Assembly: GCA_020849725.1 (NCBI GenBank)
Contig: JADLAZ010000060.1
Coordinates: 4,204-68,203, forward strand
Direction: 5' to 3'
DNA: 64,000 bases
Source of the DNA: Chloroflexota bacterium
GTDB taxonomy: Bacteria; Chloroflexota; Chloroflexia; Thermomicrobiales; JADLAZ01
Shown: one piece after another, positions 37,119 through 44,968 of the stretch
Layout: every line of letters starts with the position of its first letter
How positions within the stretch are numbered: position 1 is the stretch's first letter
The notes under the pieces: model-generated
Databases searched by the model: none
Told to the model about the DNA's origin: nothing
The model's input: only the letters and a program-made list of their open reading frames with translations
Made by a program: the position numbers and the translations under genes

Positions 37119-37427
37119 CTACGCCTTTGGTGTCGGCGTGCGCACGCCGCGCGGCCCTCGGCCCTCGTCAGCAGCGTGGTGCAGGATCTGCTCCGCCGCG
37201 TCGATGGCGCTCTCCTGCTCGGCCTCGAGCGGCAGAGCCGCCGCCAGTTCCGTGTCGCGCCAGCCTACCGGATGCTCGCGATAGACGAGATACATCGGCG
37301 CGCCATACGGATTGGTCCGACGGGGCGCTGGCGAGTTGACCACCTTGAAGTCGTCGGGGCCGAGTTCCCGCTCATTGACGAACTGCAGCAGGCCATCTAG
37401 CGAGTCGAAGTGCTTCCACTTCCACAT
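37119..37427 (-). CDS. small uncharacterised protein
   Basis: Unrecognised protein of 102 residues, no membrane segment. The first half, WKWKHFDSLDGLLQFVNERELGPDDFKVV, looks like a compact alpha/beta fold and a strand MYLVYRE follows; the C-terminus from residue 85 is disordered. It lies 12 bases after the phosphomannomutase gene and 32 bases before the DUF1786 gene, so it is probably co-transcribed with both. The start ATG begins the hydrophobic-aromatic MWKWKHF. Confidence 0.65.
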   Translation of the reverse strand: MWKWKHFDSLDGLLQFVNERELGPDDFKVVNSPAPRRTNPYGAPMYLVYREHPVGWRDTELAAALPLEAEQESAIDAAEQILHHAADEGRGPRGVRTPTPKA

Positions 37428-37439
37428 CGACCGTCTCCA

Positions 37440-38774
37440 TCAGGCGCGGATGATGGACAGGACCTCGGCCGTGCGCCGCTTCAGCAGGTCAGCCGAATCG
37501 GCTTCGACGTTCAGCCGCAGCAGCGGCTCGGTGTTGGACGGCCGCACATTGCACCACCAATCGGGGTAGCTGACGGTAATGCCATCGAGGTGATCGATCT
37601 CGGCATCGGCGAAATGCGCCGTGATGGCCTCCATTCTCGCGTTGGCGTCCGTCACGTGACTGTTGATCTCACCGCTGCGCGAGCGCCAGTCGATGGGGGC
37701 CAGGAGTTCGGCCGGCCGCTTGCCTTCCTCGGACAGCAACTCCAGCATCACCAGCAGCGCGATCAAGCCCGAGTCGGCGTACCAGAAGTCGCGGAAGTAG
37801 AAGTGGCCAGAGTGTTCACCGCCGAAGATGGCATTGAGCCGCCGCATGTCGGCCTTGATGAATGAGTGGCCCACGCGTGACCGGTGGGGCGTGCCGCCAG
37901 CGGCCAGGATCACCTCCGGCACCGTCCGCGAGCAGATCAGGTTGTAGATGATCGTGCTCCCCGGACTCTTCGCGAGCAGGTTGCGGCTCACCAGCGCCGT
38001 TACCATGTCGCCGCCGACCAGCTCCGCATGCTCATCGACGACGAACATGCGGTCGGCATCACCGTCGAAGGCGGCGCCCAGGTCGGCGCCGGTCTCGCGC
38101 ACCGCGCGCTGAAGATCGACCATATTCTCTGGCTCAATTGGGCTGGCTGGGTGATTGGGAAACGTGCCGTCCAGCTCGAAGTAGAGCGGAGTCAAGCGGC
38201 AGGGTAGCTGGTCGAACACGGCCGGCAGCGTCTGACCAGCCATGCCATTGCCGGCGTCGACGACGATGTTCCAGGGACGCAGCCGGGTCGGGTCGACGAA
38301 CGTGAGCGCGTACTCGACGTAGGCCGCCAGCGTATCCTGCCGCGTCACCTGACCGGGGCTGGCGGCCGAGAACGAATCGCGCATCACCAGCGCCTGAACC
38401 TGATCGAGACCGTCAGTGCTGGACAGGGGAATGGCCTGCTCGCGGCAGAACTTGAAGCCGTTGTACTGCTTCGGGTTGTGCGAGGCCGTGACCATGACGC
38501 CAGCCGGGAAGCCGTACCTGCCAACCGCGAAGTAGAGTTGGTCGCTAGAAGTCCTCCCAAGGTCGATCGCATTCGCCCCCTGGGCGACGATGCCCCGAAT
38601 CAGCGCCTCGGCCAGCATCGGCGACGACACGCGCATGTCCTGTCCGACGGCGACCGTCGGCACGCGCAGATACTCAACCAGCGCCCGCCCGACACGGTAG
38701 GCGATATCCTCGGTCATCTGGTCGGGCACGGTGCCGCGGATGTCGTAGGCCTTGAAGATGCCGGGGTCGATCAT
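37440..38774 (-). CDS. phosphomannomutase/phosphoglucomutase
   Basis: Alpha-D-phosphohexomutase of 444 residues interconverting hexose 6- and 1-phosphates, feeding nucleotide-sugar and glycan synthesis. Catalytic phosphoserine Ser98 is in TASHNPKQYNG, the magnesium loop is DGDADRMF, the sugar loop is GGEHSGHFYF and the phosphate-binding loop is RPSNTEPLLRLN. KAYDIRGTVP at the N-terminus is the usual opening. The ATG at 38774 has GGAGGGGGAGC directly upstream. It resembles the AlgC/ManB group, but dual specificity cannot be judged. Surface glycan genes elsewhere in the window would need its product. Confidence 0.94.
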   Translation of the reverse strand: MIDPGIFKAYDIRGTVPDQMTEDIAYRVGRALVEYLRVPTVAVGQDMRVSSPMLAEALIRGIVAQGANAIDLGRTSSDQLYFAVGRYGFPAGVMVTASHNPKQYNGFKFCREQAIPLSSTDGLDQVQALVMRDSFSAASPGQVTRQDTLAAYVEYALTFVDPTRLRPWNIVVDAGNGMAGQTLPAVFDQLPCRLTPLYFELDGTFPNHPASPIEPENMVDLQRAVRETGADLGAAFDGDADRMFVVDEHAELVGGDMVTALVSRNLLAKSPGSTIIYNLICSRTVPEVILAAGGTPHRSRVGHSFIKADMRRLNAIFGGEHSGHFYFRDFWYADSGLIALLVMLELLSEEGKRPAELLAPIDWRSRSGEINSHVTDANARMEAITAHFADAEIDHLDGITVSYPDWWCNVRPSNTEPLLRLNVEADSADLLKRRTAEVLSIIRA

Positions 38775-38837
38775 GCTCCCCCTCCCCGAGCGCGTCGCGT
38801 GGCCAGCGGGCCGGCGCACCCGTAGGCGCTGGCTTCC

Positions 38838-39287
38838 CTATTCGCGGATCCAGCGCTGGTTGGCCAGTTCGTACGTGTTCAGCTCCGCCGGCGTGAACCA
38901 GAGCGCCACCTCAGCCGCGCCGTTATCGACCGAGTCCGACGCATGGATGAGATTGCGGCCCACCTCGACAGCCAGATCACCCCGGATGCTGCCGGGCGGC
39001 GAATCGACTGGGCGTGTCGCGCCGACGGTAGCCCGCACGACAGCCACGGCGCCGTCGCCCTCGATGACCGCGGCGACGACCGGCCCGGAGGCGATGTACT
39101 CGATCAGACCGGCATAGAAGCTCCGCCCCCGATGGACCGCATAGTGCGCCTCGGCCAGCGAGCGCGAAACGGTGACCATCTTCAGCGCGACGAACTGCAG
39201 GCCGCGCCGCTCCAGCCGGTGGATAATCTCGCCGATCAGACCGCGCTGCACGGCGTCCGGCTTCAGAATAATCAACGAACGCTCCAC
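38838..39287 (-). CDS. ndk: nucleoside diphosphate kinase
   Basis: Enzyme of 149 residues that transfers the terminal phosphate between nucleoside triphosphates and diphosphates through a phosphohistidine. His115 lies in RNLIHASDS (usually NLIHGSDS); LIILKPDAVQRGLIGEI opens the fold and ATRPVDSPPGSIRGD is the nucleotide loop (normally ATDPAKA or ATNPAEA, here Arg at the third position). The GTG at 39287 is spaced five bases from GAGGAG, so I prefer it to the GTG two codons earlier. Stand-alone gene. Confidence 0.95.
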   Translation of the reverse strand: MERSLIILKPDAVQRGLIGEIIHRLERRGLQFVALKMVTVSRSLAEAHYAVHRGRSFYAGLIEYIASGPVVAAVIEGDGAVAVVRATVGATRPVDSPPGSIRGDLAVEVGRNLIHASDSVDNGAAEVALWFTPAELNTYELANQRWIRE

Positions 39288-39422
39288 GGCCACTCCTCAC
39301 ATCGGTCCACGACCCAGGCGCCCGTCACTCCGGGCGGCCACCAGCAGCGCCGGCCTCACGACCGGCGCATGCCCATCGTAGCACGCCAATCGCGACCGCG
39401 CTGTGTTTCCCCCCCGCCACGC

Positions 39423-40115
39423 CTACACCGACGCCAGTTCGGTCACCTCCGGCCGATCCTGGGCCGGACTATTGACCAACTGGCTGACGGGGTAGGCGAC
39501 CATCCACGTGGCCGGATACGGCTGCAGCAGCGTCCGCCAGGCGTCACCGGCGTCGGGCGCCGGACCGAGCCAGGCGGCTTCGAGGTCAGGTCGCAAGATC
39601 GCCGGCATGCGATCGTGGATTGCCTGTCCGCCGACGCCGCCGTGGAGGAGGAGGTCATTCGGCTCAGTCGTGATGATGGTACAGGAGGTGACGATCGCGC
39701 CGGCTGGGTCGCGCCAGTGCTCGTAGAGGCCCGCGAAGGCGACGAGGTCGCCATCCCGCTGCTGGATGAGATGCGGCACCTTACCGCGCGGACCGGCCTG
39801 CCACTCGTAGAAGCCATCGGCAGGCACCAGGCAGCGGCGCGACCGCAGCGCCGCGCGGAAGCTCGGCTTGTCGGCCAGTGTCTCGGCGCGCGCGTTGATC
39901 ATCCGGCTACCGATGGCCGGGTCCTTGGCCCAGCTGGGGATCAGCCCCCAGCGGGCCATGTGGATGACGCGGCCTGCGGGCGCTGGGACGACGATCGGCA
40001 CCGGTTGGGTCGGCGCCACGTTGTAGCGCGGCACGAGCGCACCGTCGAGGTCGAGCGTCGCTTGAAACCGCTCGGCCAGCTGATCAGGTCGACGCAGAGT
40101 AAATCGTCCACACAT
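39423..40115 (-). CDS. SOS response-associated peptidase (SRAP, YedK/HMCES family)
   Basis: Protein of 230 residues that shields abasic sites in single-stranded DNA by forming a thiazolidine link through Cys2 after removal of Met1. The sequence begins MCGRF; Asn74 in MINARAET, Glu104 in PADGFYEW and His near 166 in AIHDRMPAIL are the expected catalytic residues. RWGLIPSWAKD is the DNA-binding block. TATACT on the minus strand (40127-40122) stands six bases before the ATG, with no binding site, so the message looks leaderless. Confidence 0.95.
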   Translation of the reverse strand: MCGRFTLRRPDQLAERFQATLDLDGALVPRYNVAPTQPVPIVVPAPAGRVIHMARWGLIPSWAKDPAIGSRMINARAETLADKPSFRAALRSRRCLVPADGFYEWQAGPRGKVPHLIQQRDGDLVAFAGLYEHWRDPAGAIVTSCTIITTEPNDLLLHGGVGGQAIHDRMPAILRPDLEAAWLGPAPDAGDAWRTLLQPYPATWMVAYPVSQLVNSPAQDRPEVTELASV

Positions 40116-40121
40116 GCCGAC

Positions 40122-40127
40122 AGTATA
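40122..40127 (-). promoter_or_regulatory. -10 element for a leaderless SRAP message
   Basis: Minus-strand TATACT with only six bases before the ATG at 40115, which puts the expected start of transcription at the start codon. No -35 box is obvious. Confidence 0.5.
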
Positions 40128-40172
40128 CCGCGACTGGCGTTGGCAGCCCAGAACCAGGCCGGCCGCGACGCG

Positions 40173-42710
40173 CTACGGTATCTGCGCCCGCGTGGCGGTG
40201 GGCGATGCCGGCTGGGTGGGCGGGGGAATGCGGGTGTAGGCGACCAGTGGCGCGGTGATGAGCAGGCTAGTGCCCGTGCCAGGTGTGCTTTGCACCTCGA
40301 GTTGGCCATTGATGAGGCGCGCCCGCTCGCGCATGCCCAGCAGCCCGAAGCCACCGCCATCGGTGCGTTGCCGCGCCAAGGTGGCATCGTCAAAGCCGCG
40401 CCCGTTGTCGGCGATCGTCAGAATCAGTCGGTTCTCGTCGAATGCCAGGACGACGTCGACCTCCGTGGCGCGAGCGTGCTTGCGGATGTTCTGCAGCGCC
40501 TCCTGGGCGATGCGGTAAACCGCGTTCTCCGTCTCGGGCGCGGGTTTCTCCGGCTCGCCGACAAGCTCGCACTGGACCATCAGGCCGTCGTCACTCAAGC
40601 GGCTGGCCTCCGTCTCAATCGCCTCGAACAGCGACTGCTCCTCCAGCGGCTGCGGGCGCAAGTTCCAGACCGAACGGCGGGCCTCGCTGAGCGTGCTGCG
40701 CGCCAGTTCGGTCACCTTCGTCAGGCGCTGGCGCGCACGCTCCGGGCGGGTGTCCAGCAGCGTACTCGTCGCCTCCAGTTGCAGCACGATGCCCGTCAGT
40801 CCCTGGGCGATGGTGTCGTGGATCTCGCGCGCCAGGCGGTTGCGCTCCTCGATGACGCCCAACTCGCGCGTCTGCTGGTAGAGGCGGGCGTTCTCCACCG
40901 CGACGGCGGCGTGGTTGGCAATGGCGGCCATCAGATCGTGATCGGCCTGACTGAAGAGGCGATTGGGCGTGGCGATGACGATCACGCCCAACAGCCGGTC
41001 GCCGATAGTCATCGGCACGCCGAGCCACGACCGCCGGATTGGCGGATCGGGCGCAACCACGTAGTCGAACCCGTACTCCTGCACCATGGCATAGTAATCG
41101 TTGGTGACGAGCGATTGCTGCGTCCGTGCGACGACGAGCGACAGCGCCGGCTGGGCCGGCCACCGCGGGTTGATATCCTCGCGCCGCCCATCGACAACGA
41201 CCAGCGCCGGCACCAGTTCCTGTCGCTCGTCATGCCAGTCGGCCACCGTGAAGGTGGCAATGCCAAAGACGCGCCGGCACTGCTCGTATATGACTGTGTA
41301 CAGGTCTTCGACGTTCAGGACAGCCGAGATAGCATGGGAGATCTCGTTGATAATAGAGAGTGTCGTCACCTGCTCTTCGAGCTGATGCACCAGCGACGAG
41401 TTCTCGATGGCGATGCCGAGTTGGCTGCCGATGTTGCACATCAGTGTGATCTCACCCGGCTCGAACTCGCGGCCGCGCGTGCTGCCGATCGACAGCAGGC
41501 CAACGACCTCGCCCTGGCTCGTCAGCGGTACCGTCAGCGTCGAGGTGATGCCGTGGTCGCGCAGCAGGGTCAGCAGGCCGGCCGGCTCGGTGTCATGCGG
41601 CGTGAGCGCCAGCCACGGCAGACGCGGCCGCAACATGACCGCGTCCAGGTCACGGATGATCAGCGCCAGCGCCGCTGGCTGCGTGAGACCCTCCGGCAGG
41701 CCGCGCTGCGCGCCTCCCACCATCGTACCGTCTGCCTGGCGCAGGTGAATGCCGGCCATCTCGTCGCCGGTGAGGCCCAGCACCGTATCGAGCACCTTGG
41801 CCAGCAGATCGGTGCGGATAAGCGACGACGTGGCCGCGGCAACCGTGTTGAGCGTGATCAGCTCGCGGTTGCGGACCTCGGTCTCGGCGAGCGATGCCTC
41901 GAGCGATACCCGTGAGGCCTTCAGCGCGCTGGCCATCTGCGCCATCGTCTGGCCCAGGGTACCGATCTCGTCGGCGCCCATGGTCGGCACTTGCACGACC
42001 AGGTCACCGCTTTTCATCGCGGCGGCGATCCCAGCCAGCGACCGGATCGGACGTGTGATCGACCGGGTCAGCACTGTGGCGATCAGGATCGAGATGACGC
42101 CCGCCAATCCTACGAGACCGAGCGCCACACTCATGGCCAACACGGCAGTGGTGCGCGCCGCCGCCAACTCCTCGCCCACGATAATGCTCTGCCAACGATC
42201 GAAGGCGTCGATCTCCGCCAGCAACGCATCGCGCTCGCTCTGGCCGGTCGGCAGCGTGGCCACCCGCGAGGTGGTGCGCCAGCCCTGCTGCACCAAGATG
42301 ATCTGCCGGCGCGCCGCACTGGCGAAGGCGGCGTCCAGGTCGCGCATGCGGGCCAGGTGCGCCGCCGCGTCGGGGTGGTCCAGCGTGCGCTCCAGCACCG
42401 CCAGCGCGCTGTCGAAGCGATCACGGGCGGCCTCAAAGGGAGCCAGGTCACGCTCATCCTCTGACAGCGCGTAGCTGCGCACAGCCGCCCACTGCTGCTC
42501 AACGGCCAACTGCAGACCGAGGACCTGCGTCACGATCTCCCGATCCCGCTGGGCCAGGGTCTCAAGCCGCGTGTTGACGGTCATGACATTGGCGAGCGAG
42601 ACCAGCCCGACGAGCAGAGCCAGGACCGCGATCAAGCCGAAGCCGGCCAGGATGCGCGCCCCGATGTGAGTCCGGAAATACCCGACGATGCCTGCCCATG
42701 ATCCGCGCAT
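40173..42710 (-). CDS. membrane sensor histidine kinase with HAMP and two GAF domains
   Basis: NarL-partner type kinase of 845 residues. Order: TM1 about 18-42, an extracytoplasmic helical sensor region 45-185, TM2 188-214, HAMP 215-268, GAF 1 about 300-440, GAF 2 about 460-625, HisKA_3 dimerisation domain with phospho-acceptor His in RNRLAREIHDTIAQGLTG, then HATPase with NAVYRIAQEALQNIRKHA, DNGRGFD and GGGFGLLGMRERA. The ATG at 42710 has GGCGGAG upstream and is preferred to the GTG at 42725. No response regulator of the LuxR/NarL type is adjacent, so it is an orphan here. It follows a solute-binding protein gene by 17 bases, which may be its ligand sensor. Confidence 0.93.
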   Translation of the reverse strand: MRGSWAGIVGYFRTHIGARILAGFGLIAVLALLVGLVSLANVMTVNTRLETLAQRDREIVTQVLGLQLAVEQQWAAVRSYALSEDERDLAPFEAARDRFDSALAVLERTLDHPDAAAHLARMRDLDAAFASAARRQIILVQQGWRTTSRVATLPTGQSERDALLAEIDAFDRWQSIIVGEELAAARTTAVLAMSVALGLVGLAGVISILIATVLTRSITRPIRSLAGIAAAMKSGDLVVQVPTMGADEIGTLGQTMAQMASALKASRVSLEASLAETEVRNRELITLNTVAAATSSLIRTDLLAKVLDTVLGLTGDEMAGIHLRQADGTMVGGAQRGLPEGLTQPAALALIIRDLDAVMLRPRLPWLALTPHDTEPAGLLTLLRDHGITSTLTVPLTSQGEVVGLLSIGSTRGREFEPGEITLMCNIGSQLGIAIENSSLVHQLEEQVTTLSIINEISHAISAVLNVEDLYTVIYEQCRRVFGIATFTVADWHDERQELVPALVVVDGRREDINPRWPAQPALSLVVARTQQSLVTNDYYAMVQEYGFDYVVAPDPPIRRSWLGVPMTIGDRLLGVIVIATPNRLFSQADHDLMAAIANHAAVAVENARLYQQTRELGVIEERNRLAREIHDTIAQGLTGIVLQLEATSTLLDTRPERARQRLTKVTELARSTLSEARRSVWNLRPQPLEEQSLFEAIETEASRLSDDGLMVQCELVGEPEKPAPETENAVYRIAQEALQNIRKHARATEVDVVLAFDENRLILTIADNGRGFDDATLARQRTDGGGFGLLGMRERARLINGQLEVQSTPGTGTSLLITAPLVAYTRIPPPTQPASPTATRAQIP

Positions 42711-42727
42711 GATCGACTCCGCCACAC

Positions 42728-44113
42728 CTAGCCGCCGATCAACTCCTTGAGCCGCGGCAGCGCCTTCTGGACCGCGGCCGCGGCCGTGTCGTTGCCCTGG
42801 AAGACCGGCGCCAGCGCCTCGTCAAGAAACGTGTTCATCTCGTTCGCGCGCGGGAAGTAATAGTTGTCGACACCGTTCGCCGTCTCGCTGAAAAAGACCT
42901 CGACGTTGTATGGCTTGCGACGGAAGTAGATATCCTCAGTGCGCACAGATTTGCGCGCTGGCACGGCTACGCCGGCTTCGGTGAACAGACCCTGGCCTTC
43001 CGGCCCAGCCAGGAATTGGAGAAAGGTCCAGGCTGCCTCTTTCTGGCTCGACCACGCCGACATGACGTAGCCGGCGCCACCAGCCAGGTTCGCCCGACGC
43101 TTGCCGCGCGGCAGCGGTGCGACGTCCCACTCCAGGCCGGCGACATCAGCCAGCGCTGGTACAATGCTGTGGTTGTCGAGGATCATCGCTACCCTGCCCT
43201 CACGAAACAATGCCCGTTGCCGGGTGGCATTGAGATCGGGGTAGGGTGGAGTGACGCGACTGACGTTGGTCAGGTCCGCCAGGAACTGAATCGCCTCGAT
43301 CGCGGCCGGCTCGTTCAGCCTCACTCGCGTCGGCTGGTTGTGATGATCGAGGATGTCACCCTCGTTCTGCCAGACCCACAACCGCCACCAGTTCTGCGCC
43401 TCGTAGGCAAAGCCCCAGGATCGCACCGACCCATCCGGCTGCCGCTGCGTCAGTGCCAGCGCCACCTGGCGGAACTGCGCCCAGGTCCAATCGGCCGGCA
43501 GTTCGACGCTCGCCTCGGCCAGCAGGCGCTTGTTGTAGTAGATAACCTTCGTATCGTTGTCACGTGGGAAGCCGAACAGGCTTCCGTTGTAGCGATAGGT
43601 CTCCAGCAGTGCGGGATAGAAGTCCTGCACTGGAAAGCCGTCACGCTTGGCCCAGGCGTCGAGGTTCTCCAGGGCGCCAGAGCGGGCAAAGATCGGAACG
43701 TTGTTGAGGAACATGACATCCGGCGCCTGGCGCTGCGCCCAGCCGTTCTGCATTCGCGTGAAGTAAGTCGCCCATGGCTCGTGCTGCACCTCGACGGCGA
43801 TCGATGGGTTGACGGCCTCGAACGTCTCCCGGATGCGCTGGTTGATCTCGATCTCCTTTGGGTCGCCCCAGTACGACCAGAGGATCGTCGTGCGCGGCCG
43901 GGGCTTGGCGGCCGGCGCGGGCAGGGGCGTAGCCGTCGGAGCCGGCGCGCCACACGCCACCAGGATGCCGCCCGCCAGCGCGCCGAGGACCGCCCGCCGC
44001 GAGCGCCGGCCCAGGGCGTGACAGAGCGACGCGCGTGCGGCAGAATGCCCCAGCCTGGCTGAGCCGGGCAGTGTCAGACCACACCAGGAGTCCTCATGGC
44101 AACGTTGCATGGC
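42728..44113 (-). CDS. extracellular solute-binding lipoprotein, family 1 (sugar ABC type)
   Basis: Carbohydrate-type ABC receptor of about 461 residues. RRSRRAVLGALAGGILVACG carries a twin-arginine-like signal and a lipobox ending in LVAC; the mature part shows TTILWSYWGDPKEIE, QAPDVMFLNNVPIFARSGALENLD, GFPRDNDTKVIYYNKRLLAEA, and AWTFLQFLAGPEGQ as in SBP_bac_1 proteins. No permease or ATPase gene lies beside it, so it must work with a distant transporter or with the adjacent kinase. The start is doubtful: the only in-frame ATG near the signal is at 44113, which overlaps the start of the divergent gene at 44096 by 18 bases; a CTG further in is possible. Confidence 0.85.
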   Translation of the reverse strand, partial: AMQRCHEDSWCGLTLPGSARLGHSAARASLCHALGRRSRRAVLGALAGGILVACGAPAPTATPLPAPAAKPRPRTTILWSYWGDPKEIEINQRIRETFEAVNPSIAVEVQHEPWATYFTRMQNGWAQRQAPDVMFLNNVPIFARSGALENLDAWAKRDGFPVQDFYPALLETYRYNGSLFGFPRDNDTKVIYYNKRLLAEASVELPADWTWAQFRQVALALTQRQPDGSVRSWGFAYEAQNWWRLWVWQNEGDILDHHNQPTRVRLNEPAAIEAIQFLADLTNVSRVTPPYPDLNATRQRALFREGRVAMILDNHSIVPALADVAGLEWDVAPLPRGKRRANLAGGAGYVMSAWSSQKEAAWTFLQFLAGPEGQGLFTEAGVAVPARKSVRTEDIYFRRKPYNVEVFFSETANGVDNYYFPRANEMNTFLDEALAPVFQGNDTAAAAVQKALPRLKELIGG

Positions 44114-44968
44114 ATCATCCCAATCGTCTACACGCCATTCGACGCTGACGGCGCGATCATCGAAGATGACGTGCGCCGGCTGGTCGATTACCTCATCGAG
44201 GCTGGCGTACACGGGCTGGCGGCTGTCGGTGGGGCAAGCGAAGCGCTCAAGCTGACGACAGACGAGCGGCGAAGGCTAGCCGCGCTCGTCGCCGAGCACG
44301 CCGCTGGCCGGGTGCCGCTGGTCGTCGGTGTCAGCGCCGTGAACAGTGGCGAGGCGGCTGCGCTCGCCGAACACGCGGCTCGCATTGGCGCGCGGGCCGT
44401 CTTTGCCACACCGGCATTATACGGGCCGGTTTCGCCCAGCGCACTCGACTATCACTATCGGGCCATCGCCGCCGCCGGCCTGCCGATCATGGTCCAGGAC
44501 GCCGAGACCAGTGTCGTGCCGGCGCAAGTGGCGCGGCTGGCCGAGGCCATCCCGCTGGTGCAGTATGTCAAGGAAGAGGCGCCGCTCGAGTCCGGCCACC
44601 GCATCAGTGAGGTGCTGCGGCTGACAGAAGGCCGGGTGACCGTGCTGTCCGGCGGCTCCTATCTGCTGGATGACCTGGCCCGCGGCGCGGCCGGCGCGAT
44701 TCCCGGCAGCATCGGTTGCGCCGATCTGGCGTTAGCCTACGATCGTTGGCGGGCCGGCGACCAGGCCGGCGCCCGCCACGCGTTCGACCACTTCACGCCG
44801 CTGTCGTTCTTCCGTCGCCCGTTCCCGCTGCTGGCAGCCAAAGAGGTGCTGCGCCGGCAGGGCGTCTTCTCCGCAGCTCATCTGCGCCAGCCAGCCCAGC
44901 ACCGCATGGATGACCGCGACCGCGAGGAGTTGGCCGCAGTCATGGTTGCGATGGGGCCGCCATACTGA
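44096..44968 (+). CDS. DapA/NAL-superfamily aldolase-like protein
   Basis: TIM-barrel class I aldolase family protein of 290 residues. Lys159 in VQYVKEEAP is the Schiff-base lysine. GVHGLAAVGGASEALKLTTDER replaces the usual GTTGE loop, and the active-site tyrosine region YNVPxRT reads MVQDAETS with Val133, so it is not a true dihydrodipicolinate synthase. An aldolase or dehydratase acting on another 2-oxo acid is more likely. The ATG at 44096 has AGGAG six bases upstream. It is divergent from the solute-binding protein gene and its 3' end overlaps the convergent GT-C gene by 29 bases. Confidence 0.9.
   Translation: MATLHGIIPIVYTPFDADGAIIEDDVRRLVDYLIEAGVHGLAAVGGASEALKLTTDERRRLAALVAEHAAGRVPLVVGVSAVNSGEAAALAEHAARIGARAVFATPALYGPVSPSALDYHYRAIAAAGLPIMVQDAETSVVPAQVARLAEAIPLVQYVKEEAPLESGHRISEVLRLTEGRVTVLSGGSYLLDDLARGAAGAIPGSIGCADLALAYDRWRAGDQAGARHAFDHFTPLSFFRRPFPLLAAKEVLRRQGVFSAAHLRQPAQHRMDDRDREELAAVMVAMGPPY

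Noticed and set aside
38943..41915. A 990-codon plus-strand open frame spanning ndk, the SRAP gene and the histidine kinase
   Set aside because: It lies antisense to three well-supported genes; its sequence is rich in Arg, Gln and His and shows no domain. High G+C content keeps antisense frames open.
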